Source: Halocynthiibacter sp049608145 (GTDB lineage: Bacteria; Pseudomonadota; Alphaproteobacteria; Rhodobacterales; Rhodobacteraceae). From it: 64,000 nt of DNA. The notes beneath the pieces are model-generated. The model did no database searches, had not been told where the DNA came from, and was given only the letters and a program-made list of their open reading frames with translations. The stretch is taken from the NCBI RefSeq assembly GCF_049608145.1, contig NZ_JBMYXF010000012.1:1-64000 (forward strand), in the 5' to 3' direction. Position 1 is the first letter of the stretch. Each line of letters starts with the position of its first letter. Made by a program: the position numbers and the translations under genes. This document shows, one piece after another, positions 24,894-33,142 of the stretch.

Positions 24894-26672
24894 ATGACCA
24901 CCTACACCGCCCCCGTAAAAGACATGCAATTCATCCTGCACGAAATGCTGGATGTATCCACCTCCGGCATTCCTGGATATGACGAACTAGAAGCTGATTT
25001 CACCTCCGCTGTTTTGGAAGAAGCAGGTAAAATCGCCTCCGAAGTCATGCACCCCCTGAACGCGGTTGGCGATCAGGAAGGCTGTACACTTGAAAACGGT
25101 GTTGTGCGCACGCCTACCGGGTTTAAAGCGGCCTTTGATCAGGTGCGTGATGGCGGTTGGACCGCATTGGATTGCGATCCAGAATATGGTGGCCAGGGCA
25201 TGCCATATGTTTTGAACACTGCGGTGGGCGAAATGTTCTCTTCTGCGAATATGGCTTTTAACATGTATGCGGGCCTGACCCATGGCGCATATTCTGCGAT
25301 CCACGCCCATGGCACGGACGAACAAAAGGCGAAATACCTGCCCAAAATGGTGTCCTGTGAATGGACAGGCACCATGAACCTGACCGAACCGCATTGCGGC
25401 ACCGATCTGGGCTTGATGCGCACAAAGGCCGAACCGCAGACTGATGGCAGCTATAAGATTTCCGGTCAGAAGATCTTTATCTCTGCTGGTGAAAACGACT
25501 TATCAGACAATATCATCCACCTGGTGCTAGCGAAAATCCCCGGTGGCCCGGATGGCATCAAAGGCGTATCTCTGTTTATCGTGCCAAAATTCATCGTAAA
25601 CGAAGACGGCACCCCCGGCACCCGCAATGGCGTATCCGTTGGCAACATCGAAAAGAAAATGGGCATCCACGGCAATGCCACCTGCGTCATGAACTATGAC
25701 GAAGCCACCGGTTGGCTTCTGGGCGAAGAACACAAAGGCATGCGCGCCATGTTCACGATGATGAATGAGGCACGCATGGGCGTTGGTCTGCAGGGCTATG
25801 CCCAGGCAGAAATCGCCTATCAGAATGCTGTCACCTACGCGCATGACCGTCTTCAAGGCCGCGATGTAACCGGCGTGAAAAACCCGGATGGCCCAGCCGA
25901 TCCCCTGATTGTCCACCCGGATATCCGCCGCACGCTGATGGATCAACGCAGCTTTGCGGAAGGCGCGCGCGCTTTCACCATGTGGGGAGCAAGCATGATC
26001 GACCGCGCCCATCGTGCGGAAGACAAAGACGCCGATGGGCTGATTTCCCTGCTCACCCCTGTGGTCAAAGGTTTCCTGACAGATCAGGGCTTTAACATGT
26101 GTGTCGCAGCCCAACAGGTTTACGGCGGTCACGGCTATATCGAAGAACACGGCATGAGCCAGTTCACCCGCGACGCCCGCATCACCCAGATTTATGAAGG
26201 CGCAAATGGTGTTCAGGCCCTGGATCTTGTCGGTCGTAAACTGGCCCTGGATGGCGGCAAACATGTCATGGCCTTCTTTGATATGGTCAAAAGCTTCATC
26301 AAAGAAAACAGCGACAACGAAGCCCTGAACAACGACTTCCTTGAGCCCCTGAAAGCCGCCTCAAAGGATTTGCAGGCAAGCGCGATGTATTTCATGCAAA
26401 ATGGCATGAAGAACCCGAACCATGCGCTGGCAGGTTCTACCGACTTCATGCATCTCTTCGGGCATGTCTGCCTTGGCCTCATCTGGTCACAAATGGGGAA
26501 GGCCGCGATGGATGCGCTTGAAAACGGTGCTGAGGATGCTGAATTCTATCAAAATAAAATCAAGACCGGCCGTTACTATATGGCCCGCCAGCTGCCCGCG
26601 ACCAAGATGCATCTTGCACGCATTGAAAGCGGCGCAGATCCGGTGATGGATTTGGTGGCAGAAGCATTCTGA
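24894..26672 (+). CDS. Acyl-CoA dehydrogenase with C-terminal extension (FadE/DmdC-like family)
   Basis: 592 residues from ATG 24894 (AGGAGAG upstream). The ACAD core has GEMFSSANMAFNMYAGLTHG (split: GEMFSSANMAF, NMYAGLTHG), the FAD-binding EWTGTMNLTEPHCGTDLG (outline) and QVYGGHGYIEEHGMSQ, with the catalytic Glu in QIYEGANGVQ at about residue 435. A further about 120-residue C-terminal domain follows, as in very-long-chain type and in DmdC (methylmercaptopropionyl-CoA dehydrogenase) proteins. Context (thiolase, FadB) favours fatty acyl-CoA as substrate. Catalyses the first, FAD-dependent, step of beta-oxidation. Confidence 0.93.
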   Translation: MTTYTAPVKDMQFILHEMLDVSTSGIPGYDELEADFTSAVLEEAGKIASEVMHPLNAVGDQEGCTLENGVVRTPTGFKAAFDQVRDGGWTALDCDPEYGGQGMPYVLNTAVGEMFSSANMAFNMYAGLTHGAYSAIHAHGTDEQKAKYLPKMVSCEWTGTMNLTEPHCGTDLGLMRTKAEPQTDGSYKISGQKIFISAGENDLSDNIIHLVLAKIPGGPDGIKGVSLFIVPKFIVNEDGTPGTRNGVSVGNIEKKMGIHGNATCVMNYDEATGWLLGEEHKGMRAMFTMMNEARMGVGLQGYAQAEIAYQNAVTYAHDRLQGRDVTGVKNPDGPADPLIVHPDIRRTLMDQRSFAEGARAFTMWGASMIDRAHRAEDKDADGLISLLTPVVKGFLTDQGFNMCVAAQQVYGGHGYIEEHGMSQFTRDARITQIYEGANGVQALDLVGRKLALDGGKHVMAFFDMVKSFIKENSDNEALNNDFLEPLKAASKDLQASAMYFMQNGMKNPNHALAGSTDFMHLFGHVCLGLIWSQMGKAAMDALENGAEDAEFYQNKIKTGRYYMARQLPATKMHLARIESGADPVMDLVAEAF

Positions 26673-26726
26673 AGACGTCGATGATACAAAACACACGAAT
26701 ATTCCCGCATGTTGAAGAGGCGCGAT

Positions 26727-26760
26727 GCCTCCGGCGGGAGTATTTGTCGCAAGATGAAAA
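26727..26760 (+). repeat. Dispersed intergenic motif, copy 1
   Basis: The element CCTCCGGCGGGAGTATTT followed by six variable bases and AAGATGAAAA. I recall this word as frequent in intergenic regions of Rhodobacteraceae. Contains the small palindrome CCTCCGGCGGGAG. An inverted partial copy lies at 26909-26931. Confidence 0.6.
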
Positions 26761-26764
26761 AGCA

Positions 26765-26842
26765 TCACCCCACCTCCGGACGCGGACGCCTGAAACGCAT
26801 TCTGACCGGGCCCAGCGGCGGGGCTTCACCTTGCACGGCCAT
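26765..26842 (-). CDS. Possible very small ORF between inverted motif copies
   Basis: 25 codons from an ATG at 26842 preceded by CTGGAGAGCCG, ending TGA at 26765. The product is MAVQGEAPPLGPVRMRF followed by RRPRPEVG: Pro- and Arg-rich, with amino-acid usage that looks more coherent than the other two frames, and the frame stays open about 15 codons upstream. No family recognised. It could be a remnant of a longer gene's 3' end or chance. Confidence 0.25.
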   Translation of the reverse strand: MAVQGEAPPLGPVRMRFRRPRPEVG

Positions 26843-26908
26843 CGGCTCTCCAGCCTGTACCGTGCGTCCAATCTGGCGCGATTCTGGTTAACACTTGGTA
26901 ACGCGCTT

Positions 26909-26931
26909 CTTTCATCTTGCCCAAAATACTC
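26909..26931 (-). repeat. Dispersed intergenic motif, copy 2 (inverted, partial)
   Basis: On the minus strand reads GAGTATTTTGGGCAAGATGA plus AAG, matching the GAGTATTT-N6-AAGATGAAA part of copy 1 but lacking the CCTCCGGCGG palindrome. The two copies enclose about 150 bp of the 300-bp gap between the acyl-CoA dehydrogenase and the GST gene. Confidence 0.6.
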
Positions 26932-26972
26932 AAATTCCGAACTCACCACATATGCCAACGGGGAGGTTGCGC

Positions 26973-27608
26973 ATGACCATTAAACTCTATTGCTTCGGCG
27001 AAAGCGGTAACGCCTATAAGGCGGCCCTGCCGCTTGAACTTTCAGGCCTTTCCTGGGACGCTGTTTACGTAGATTTCTTTAACGGTGCTTCGCGCACGGA
27101 AGAATTTCTCGAAATGAACGTCATGGGCGAAGTGCCCGCGCTTGTTGACGGCGACCTAACCCTGACCCAATCCGGCGCGATCCAAGCTTACATTTCTGAG
27201 AAATCCGGCAAGTTCGCCGGTGAAACACCCGAAGAAAAACGCGAAGTCCTGCGCTGGGTGCTTTGGGACAATCACAAACTGTCATCTCAGGCGGGCATGA
27301 CGCGGTTCCTTATGAATTTCCTGCCTGAAGACAAACGCCCACAGGAAGTCATTACCTTCAGCCGAGGCCGCCTAAAAAACGCTTACAAAACCCTGAACGC
27401 CGCCCTCACGGATCGTGACTGGCTGGTGGGCAATGGCCCGACCAATGCCGATTTCTCATGCTGCGGCTATCTCTTCTACCCGGAACCCTTTGGGTTTGAT
27501 CGCGCAGCTTGGCTGCATATCGACGCTTGGCTTTCTCGTATCGAAGCCCTGCCCGGCTACAAACATCCCTATGATCTCATGCCCGGCTCTCCCGCCGATC
27601 GCGCATAA
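26973..27608 (+). CDS. Glutathione S-transferase family protein
   Basis: 211 residues from ATG 26973 behind a GGGGAGG site. Thioredoxin-like N-terminal domain with YCFGESGNAYKAALPLEL at the glutathione site, the cis-Pro in GEVPALVDGDLTLTQSGAI (outline), and a helical C-terminal domain with WLVGNGPTNADFSCCGYLFY. The catalytic position holds a Ser (GESGN) as in theta/beta-type GSTs. Embedded in the beta-oxidation operon, 15 bp before the thiolase; its role there is unclear, perhaps removing electrophilic enals. Confidence 0.9.
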   Translation: MTIKLYCFGESGNAYKAALPLELSGLSWDAVYVDFFNGASRTEEFLEMNVMGEVPALVDGDLTLTQSGAIQAYISEKSGKFAGETPEEKREVLRWVLWDNHKLSSQAGMTRFLMNFLPEDKRPQEVITFSRGRLKNAYKTLNAALTDRDWLVGNGPTNADFSCCGYLFYPEPFGFDRAAWLHIDAWLSRIEALPGYKHPYDLMPGSPADRA

Positions 27609-27623
27609 AGGAAGGACACTACA

Positions 27624-28835
27624 ATGACCGAAGCCTATATTTATGACGCGCTGCGCTCTCCACGTGGCAAGGGCCGCAAAGACGGCAGCCTACAAGAAGT
27701 CACCGCCGTCAGCCTGTCCGCGCAAATGCTAAACGCCGTGAAGGATCGCAATGGCCTAGAAGGTCACGCTGTGGAAGACGTGATTTGGGGCAATGTCACC
27801 CAGGTCAAAGAACAAGGCGGCTGCTTGGCCCGTTCCGCTGTGTTGGCATCCAACCTCGATCAATCCATCCCGGGCCTTGCCATCAACCGTTTCTGCGCCT
27901 CTGGCATGGAAGCCGTGAACCTTGCCGCAAACCAAATCAAAGGCGGCGCGGGCCAGGCCTATATCGCCGGCGGTGTCGAAATGATGGGCCGCGTTCCCAT
28001 GGGATCAGATGGTGCGGCAATCGCCGTTGATCCGACCCTTGCCATGGGCACATATTTCGTCCCGCAAGGCATTTCTGCTGACCTAATCGCAACCGAATAT
28101 GGCTTTTCACGCGAAGACGCAGACGCCTTGGCCGTCGAAAGCCAACGTCGCGCCAAGGCCGCCTGGGATGACAATCGTTTTGCCAAATCCGTCGTCGCCG
28201 TGCGCGATCAAAACGGGATTTTGATCCTTGATCACGACGAATTCATGCGCCCAACCACAGACATGCAAAGCCTTGGTGCCTTAAAAGCCAGCTTTAAAGA
28301 TATGGGCGAGGCCATGCCAGGTTTCGACAATATCGCCAAGCTGAAATACCCCCACCTTGAGACGATCAACCACATCCACCACGCGGGCAACAGCTCTGGT
28401 ATCGTTGATGGTTCCGCCGCTGTGTTGATCGGCAACAAAGAATTTGGCGAGGCCCATGGTCTCAAACCCCGTGCCCGCATTCGTGCAACCGCCAAAATCG
28501 GCACCGACCCGACCATCATGCTGACCGGCCCCGTTCCTGTGACCGAGAAAATCCTTGCGGATCACGGTATGGCCATCGGTGATATTGATCTGTTTGAAGT
28601 GAATGAGGCCTTTGCATCTGTCGTGCTGCGCTTCCAGCAGGCCTTTGACGTGGACCCGGAAAAAGTCAACGTCAACGGCGGCTCCATCGCCATGGGTCAC
28701 CCGCTGGGCGCGACCGGCGCGATCATCATTGGCACGTTGCTGGATGAGTTAGAGCGACGCGATCAGGAAGTTGGCCTTGCCACCCTCTGCATTGCATCTG
28801 GCATGGGTGCCGCAACCATTATTGAACGCGTTTAA
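27624..28835 (+). CDS. fadA: Acetyl-CoA C-acyltransferase (thiolase, FadA-type)
   Basis: 403 residues. Acyl-accepting Cys91 in NRFCASGMEAVN, the HAGNSSGIVDGSAAVL loop, His at about 358 in GGSIAMGHPLGATGA and the second Cys at about 389 in LCIASGMGAATI complete the thiolase active site. Catalyses thiolytic release of acetyl-CoA in the last step of beta-oxidation. Position between GST and fadB, 21 bp before the latter, supports FadA rather than a biosynthetic thiolase. Confidence 0.94.
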   Translation: MTEAYIYDALRSPRGKGRKDGSLQEVTAVSLSAQMLNAVKDRNGLEGHAVEDVIWGNVTQVKEQGGCLARSAVLASNLDQSIPGLAINRFCASGMEAVNLAANQIKGGAGQAYIAGGVEMMGRVPMGSDGAAIAVDPTLAMGTYFVPQGISADLIATEYGFSREDADALAVESQRRAKAAWDDNRFAKSVVAVRDQNGILILDHDEFMRPTTDMQSLGALKASFKDMGEAMPGFDNIAKLKYPHLETINHIHHAGNSSGIVDGSAAVLIGNKEFGEAHGLKPRARIRATAKIGTDPTIMLTGPVPVTEKILADHGMAIGDIDLFEVNEAFASVVLRFQQAFDVDPEKVNVNGGSIAMGHPLGATGAIIIGTLLDELERRDQEVGLATLCIASGMGAATIIERV

Positions 28836-28856
28836 GCGAGTCGGGGAGATAGAGAT

Positions 28857-31046
28857 ATGACTGATTTCACTATGAAAACTGACGCTGATGGCGTTGCAGT
28901 GATCACCTGGGACACCCAGAACAAATCCATGAACGTGATGAACCAACAGGGCTTTCTTGACCTGCATAATCTGGTTGATGCGGGCCTGAAGGATGATACT
29001 GTCAAAGGCATCGTTATTACCTCTGGCAAGCCAGGTTCTTTCGCAGGTGGCATGGATCTGAACATCATCGCCAAGATGAAAGAAAGCGCGGGCGACAATC
29101 CGGCACAGGGCCTGTTTGACGGCGTCATGGATATGCACCGTATGCTGCGCCACATTGAACGCGGCGGTATGGACGACAAGAACAAAGGCGGCAAACCCAT
29201 CGCAGCCGCCCTGCCCGGCACGGCCCTTGGCATTGGCCTTGAGATCCCGCTGGCCTGTCACCGCATCTTTGCAGCGGACAACCCAAAGGCTAAGATCGGC
29301 CTGCCGGAAATCATGGTTGGCATCTTCCCCGGCGCTGGTGGCACGACACGTCTGGTGCGCAAAATGGGCGCGATGGCGGCGGCACCTTTGTTGCTGGAAG
29401 GCAAATTGAACGATCCGAAAAAGGCCAAAATGGCCGGTGTGGTCGATGAAGTCGTGCCTGCAGATGAACTGCTGGATGCGGCGAAAGCCTGGATCCTGTC
29501 AGAACCCAAATTCGTGAAACCATGGGATGAAAAAGGCTATAAAATGCCAGGCGGCGCGCCATATCACCCGGCCGGTTTCATGAAGTTTGTCGGTGCAAAT
29601 GCCATGATCAACGGCAAAACCAAAGGTGCGTTCCCAGCCGCGAAAGCCTTGCTGTCTGCTGTCTATGAGGGTGCACAAGTCGACTTTGACACAGCCATTC
29701 GCATTGAAGCCCGCTGGTTCACCAAAGTATTGATGAACCCTTCTTCAAGTGCCATGATCCGCAGCCTGTTCATCAACAAGGAAGCTTTGGAAAAAGGTGC
29801 TGTGCGTCCCAAAGACGTACCAGACCAGAAGGTCACCAAAGTTGGCGTGTTGGGTGCTGGCATGATGGGCGCGGGCATTGCGCTGGTCTCTGCACGGGCC
29901 GGTATCGAAGTGGTACTTCTGGATCAAAACCAGGACGCCGCCGACAAAGGCAAAGCCTACTCTGAGGCCTACATGGACAAGGGCATCGCGCGCAAAAAGG
30001 CGACGCCCGAAAGTAAAGAAGCCCTACTAAACCTCATCACCGCAACCGATGACGTGAACGCGTTGAAAGGGTGTGATTTGATTGTTGAGGCCGTGTTTGA
30101 AGACATGACTGTGAAGGCTGAAATCACCAAACGGGTTGAGGCCGTGGTCGGGGAAGATTGCATCTTTGCATCGAACACCTCAACCTTGCCGATCTCTGAT
30201 TTGGCCAAAGCATCGTCCCGCCCCGAACAGTTCATCGGCATCCATTTCTTCAGCCCAGTTGAAAAAATGATGCTGGTGGAAATCATAAAAGGTGCAAAAA
30301 CCGGCGACGGTGCGGTTGCCAAAGCCCTTGATTTCGCACGTCAAATCAAGAAAACGCCGATTGTGGTCAATGACGCGCGCTTCTTCTACGCCAACCGTTG
30401 TATCATCCCCTATATCAACGAAGGCATCCGCATGGTTGCCGAAGGTGTTGCGCCTGCTCTGGTGGATAACGCCGCGCAAATGCTGGGCTTTCCTGTGGGG
30501 CCGTTGCAGTTGGTGGATGAAACATCCATCGATTTGGGGGCCAAAATCGCGCGTGCGACACGGGCGGCCATGGGCGATGATTACCCGGATGGGGCCGTGG
30601 ATGCGGTCATCTTCCGCATGGAAGAACTGGGACGTCTGGGGCGCAAAGCCAAAGCCGGTTTCTATTCCTATGATGAGAAAGGCAAACGTCAGGGATATTG
30701 GGAAGGTCTGGCCGACGAATACCCGGTCGATACATCCAAACGTGACCTTGAAGATACGCAAAATCGTCTGATGATGGCCCAGGCGCTGGAAGCAGTCCGT
30801 GCATTGGAAGAAGGCGTTCTGATGGACATCCGAGAAGGCGATGTTGCGGCAATCCTTGGCTGGGGATTTGCCCCCTGGTCCGGTGGTCCACTGTCCTGGA
30901 TCGACATCATTGGTGCCGATAAAGCGGTGGAAATCTGTGACGCGCTCGAAGCCAGTCATGGCGTTCGCTTCAAAGCCCCCGCCCTGCTGCGTGATCTCGC
31001 AGCAAAAGGTGAAGGGTTTTATGATCGCTTCGGTAAAGCCGCCTGA
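28857..31046 (+). CDS. fadB: Fatty-acid oxidation multifunctional protein (enoyl-CoA hydratase / 3-hydroxyacyl-CoA dehydrogenase)
   Basis: 729 residues. The N-terminal crotonase domain (1-200) has the oxyanion segment KPGSFAGGMDLN and catalytic region KIGLPEIMVGIFPGAGGT. After a linker, the NAD-binding domain opens with GVLGAGMMGAGIAL at about residue 331, the catalytic His is in GIHFFSPVEKMMLVEI, and two C-terminal dimerisation domains contain NRCIIPYINEGIRM and GLGRKAKAGFYSYD-like blocks. It performs steps two and three of beta-oxidation and pairs with the thiolase upstream. Ends 23 bp before a strong terminator. Confidence 0.95.
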   Translation: MTDFTMKTDADGVAVITWDTQNKSMNVMNQQGFLDLHNLVDAGLKDDTVKGIVITSGKPGSFAGGMDLNIIAKMKESAGDNPAQGLFDGVMDMHRMLRHIERGGMDDKNKGGKPIAAALPGTALGIGLEIPLACHRIFAADNPKAKIGLPEIMVGIFPGAGGTTRLVRKMGAMAAAPLLLEGKLNDPKKAKMAGVVDEVVPADELLDAAKAWILSEPKFVKPWDEKGYKMPGGAPYHPAGFMKFVGANAMINGKTKGAFPAAKALLSAVYEGAQVDFDTAIRIEARWFTKVLMNPSSSAMIRSLFINKEALEKGAVRPKDVPDQKVTKVGVLGAGMMGAGIALVSARAGIEVVLLDQNQDAADKGKAYSEAYMDKGIARKKATPESKEALLNLITATDDVNALKGCDLIVEAVFEDMTVKAEITKRVEAVVGEDCIFASNTSTLPISDLAKASSRPEQFIGIHFFSPVEKMMLVEIIKGAKTGDGAVAKALDFARQIKKTPIVVNDARFFYANRCIIPYINEGIRMVAEGVAPALVDNAAQMLGFPVGPLQLVDETSIDLGAKIARATRAAMGDDYPDGAVDAVIFRMEELGRLGRKAKAGFYSYDEKGKRQGYWEGLADEYPVDTSKRDLEDTQNRLMMAQALEAVRALEEGVLMDIREGDVAAILGWGFAPWSGGPLSWIDIIGADKAVEICDALEASHGVRFKAPALLRDLAAKGEGFYDRFGKAA

Positions 31047-31069
31047 TCTCAGACTGACTTAACAATCGG

Positions 31070-31096
31070 GGCCGGGGGATTTCCCCGGCCTTTTCC
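31070..31096. terminator. Terminator after the beta-oxidation operon
   Basis: GGCCGGGG/CCCCGGCC stem with a 5-base loop followed by TTTTCCGTTT on plus; lies between convergent fadB and the Hint-domain gene. Confidence 0.88.
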
Positions 31097-31105
31097 GTTT
31101 CCGTA

Positions 31106-31738
31106 TCAGGCGGCAAAGCGCGCCTCGGCAATCGGCGACAGAAACCCAAGTTCGCTGTCCATCAGCTGCAGCAGGGACCGGGCATGGTTTACATCAAGGC
31201 GCGTGAAATAATCGGTCTCAGAACCGGAACCGCAATAAATCTGCACACCCGTATTGGCGAAAACAATTTCCTCATCCTCAAATTGCAGATTGATCACTTC
31301 GACCCGGTTTTCAGGGAAACGGCGCGAAATGCCACGATAGCCCTCAAGCGCAGTCGCAGGGATCAGAACCGCAGGTTCGCCCAATAGCTTCTCTGCCTCT
31401 GCACTTTCAATTCCCACATATTGATCCACCGGCAACATCAGCGCGGCACAGTTTTCAAACGCCCCTCCCGGCACATGCAAAAACCCATCCGACGGCGTAT
31501 TCAGTGACACCGGTTCTGCGAAATCATGTCGTGTCGCGATGATGCGCGCCATGCCGCCATCCAGCGTGGCGATCCGGTCCCCGACATTCAACTGTTCCAC
31601 CGGATACCAGCCGTGTTGGGTTTCAAGCAACGTACCTGCGGTCATGCCCGTTCTGGTAAATGCACCGGGCGAATGGATCTCCTCTGACAGAATGACACGT
31701 TCATATTCGGCGAAAGCAGTTCTGTTGCGTGTAAACAT
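31106..31738 (-). CDS. Hint-domain-containing protein, degenerate at the nucleophile
   Basis: From ATG 31738 (GGGAAG 7 bases upstream) the product has 210 residues; ATGs at 31765 and 31813 are also in frame and could extend it. The Hint_2-like core is GMTAGTLLETQHGWYPVEQLNVGDRIATLDGG (outline: TAGTLLETQHGW, VEQLNVGDRI), which in many roseobacter homologues starts with Cys-Phe. Here Cys is replaced by Met, so autoprocessing is unlikely. The rest (YFTRLDVNHARSLL, PVDQYVGIES) is typical of these proteins. Function unknown. Preceded by an AT-rich 115-bp region. Confidence 0.75.
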   Translation of the reverse strand: MFTRNRTAFAEYERVILSEEIHSPGAFTRTGMTAGTLLETQHGWYPVEQLNVGDRIATLDGGMARIIATRHDFAEPVSLNTPSDGFLHVPGGAFENCAALMLPVDQYVGIESAEAEKLLGEPAVLIPATALEGYRGISRRFPENRVEVINLQFEDEEIVFANTGVQIYCGSGSETDYFTRLDVNHARSLLQLMDSELGFLSPIAEARFAA

Positions 31739-32022
31739 GATGATCTTCCCTTGTTGTCCGTTCATAACTTCTTCGCGGCAGAAATGCGGCGATGGGAAAT
31801 TCTGGACAGGCATTTGCGGCAGGATCAGGTCTAAATATCGGTAAGAAAACGTCAGTGATGCCGGATCAGGGACAATCCCCAAACACATGACGCAACTGTT
31901 CTGCAACGTTAAGGAATGTTAACAGGGCTGAAACCATAAAGCAACTAAGTTAATGATATTTAACTATAATACCTGATGGCCATTAAAATCTTAACAGCAT
32001 AGAAACTGCGACTTGATTCGGG

Positions 32023-32994
32023 TTAATCCTGTGCTGTTCCACGTGAACGCAACGCAATCACCACTCCGGCACAGATGATCAACGTCAACCCCACAAGAAC
32101 CCCTGCCGTCGGCACCTCGCGAAAGACGACCCAGCTGAAAAATGCCGAAAAGATCAGCCCGCTGTATTCGAAAATCGTCACATAGGATGCCTCGCCGGAT
32201 TGATAGCCCAGTGTCAGAAACACAATACCGATCAAAGATCCGGCGGCCTGTATCACAACCCAGAACCAAAACTGCCCCGTCAAAGGGACCCACCCCTGCG
32301 ACAGGTAAGGATCCAGATCCACCAGATCCGGGAACAGGGTCAGAACCCCAGTCACCAGCCCCCCCATAACGGTCAGCGTCCCAATATAGGCAACCAGCAG
32401 TGTCATCGTGGTTTCACCGGCACAGCTGCGCCGGGTCATCATCACAGAGATACCGTAAAACAGCCCGGCAATCGCAGGCAGATAACGCACCCATCCGACC
32501 TGACCCGCCGCAGCAGATCCGTCAAACAAGGACAGCGGATCCATCAGAAAATTTTCGCTCCCCGGTGTCAAAGCAAAGATCACGCCGAAAAAACCCAAGG
32601 CCACCGCGCTGATACGCCAGATCCCAACCTTCTGCCGGAACACCAGCGCGGAAATCAGCAGCACAAATATCGGAGAGGTAAACAACCCCGCAGCCGCAGT
32701 GGCGACACTTACGAAACCAAGGGCCCCGAAATACACCACCAGCCCCAGCGACATCAACAGCGACCGCAGCAAAACAGCCCCCGTTTTCTGCGGCCGAAAC
32801 GACAGCCCGCGCATGGCAGAAAAGGCCAGCAAAGCCGCCAGCATCAGCCCGCCCCGAACGAAGAAAAACTGCCAGACGCTGGCTTCGGTTCTCAGGAAAG
32901 CAATAAACTGATCCACCAGCGAAATCGAAGCCATCCCCAAAAGGATGAATCCCGCAGCAAGAAGGGAGCGCGAGGCCGGGGCAGTCATTGTCAT
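32023..32994 (-). CDS. DMT family transporter (EamA)
   Basis: 323 residues with ten hydrophobic segments arranged as two EamA repeats. Landmarks are FFFVRGGLMLAALLAF at the second helix and the Gly-rich end TLGYQSGEASYVTIFEYSGLIFSAFFSWVVF (outline: SYVTIFEYSGLIFSAFF). Drug/metabolite exporters of this type move amino acids or small metabolites; substrate unknown. Stands alone, divergent from the acyl-CoA synthetase at 33143. Confidence 0.9.
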   Translation of the reverse strand: MTMTAPASRSLLAAGFILLGMASISLVDQFIAFLRTEASVWQFFFVRGGLMLAALLAFSAMRGLSFRPQKTGAVLLRSLLMSLGLVVYFGALGFVSVATAAAGLFTSPIFVLLISALVFRQKVGIWRISAVALGFFGVIFALTPGSENFLMDPLSLFDGSAAAGQVGWVRYLPAIAGLFYGISVMMTRRSCAGETTMTLLVAYIGTLTVMGGLVTGVLTLFPDLVDLDPYLSQGWVPLTGQFWFWVVIQAAGSLIGIVFLTLGYQSGEASYVTIFEYSGLIFSAFFSWVVFREVPTAGVLVGLTLIICAGVVIALRSRGTAQD

Positions 32995-33142
32995 ATGTTT
33001 ACCTGTCGGAATGGGCCTGTCTGGAAAAATTACTTAACCAGTCGTAAACAGGCTTCCCAAAACCAGGGCGGCGCGTCAATACTGCCAGTTACGAAATATA
33101 CAGGGCCAGCCGGGAGAGCGGCCTGCACATGGGGGAAATAAA

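Noticed and set aside
31915..31990. Several TTAA-N6-TTAA words resembling CtrA sites upstream of the Hint-domain gene
   Set aside because: Spacing is 6, not the 7 of the CtrA consensus, and the stretch is simply AT-rich. Similar words near 9408 have spacing 5.
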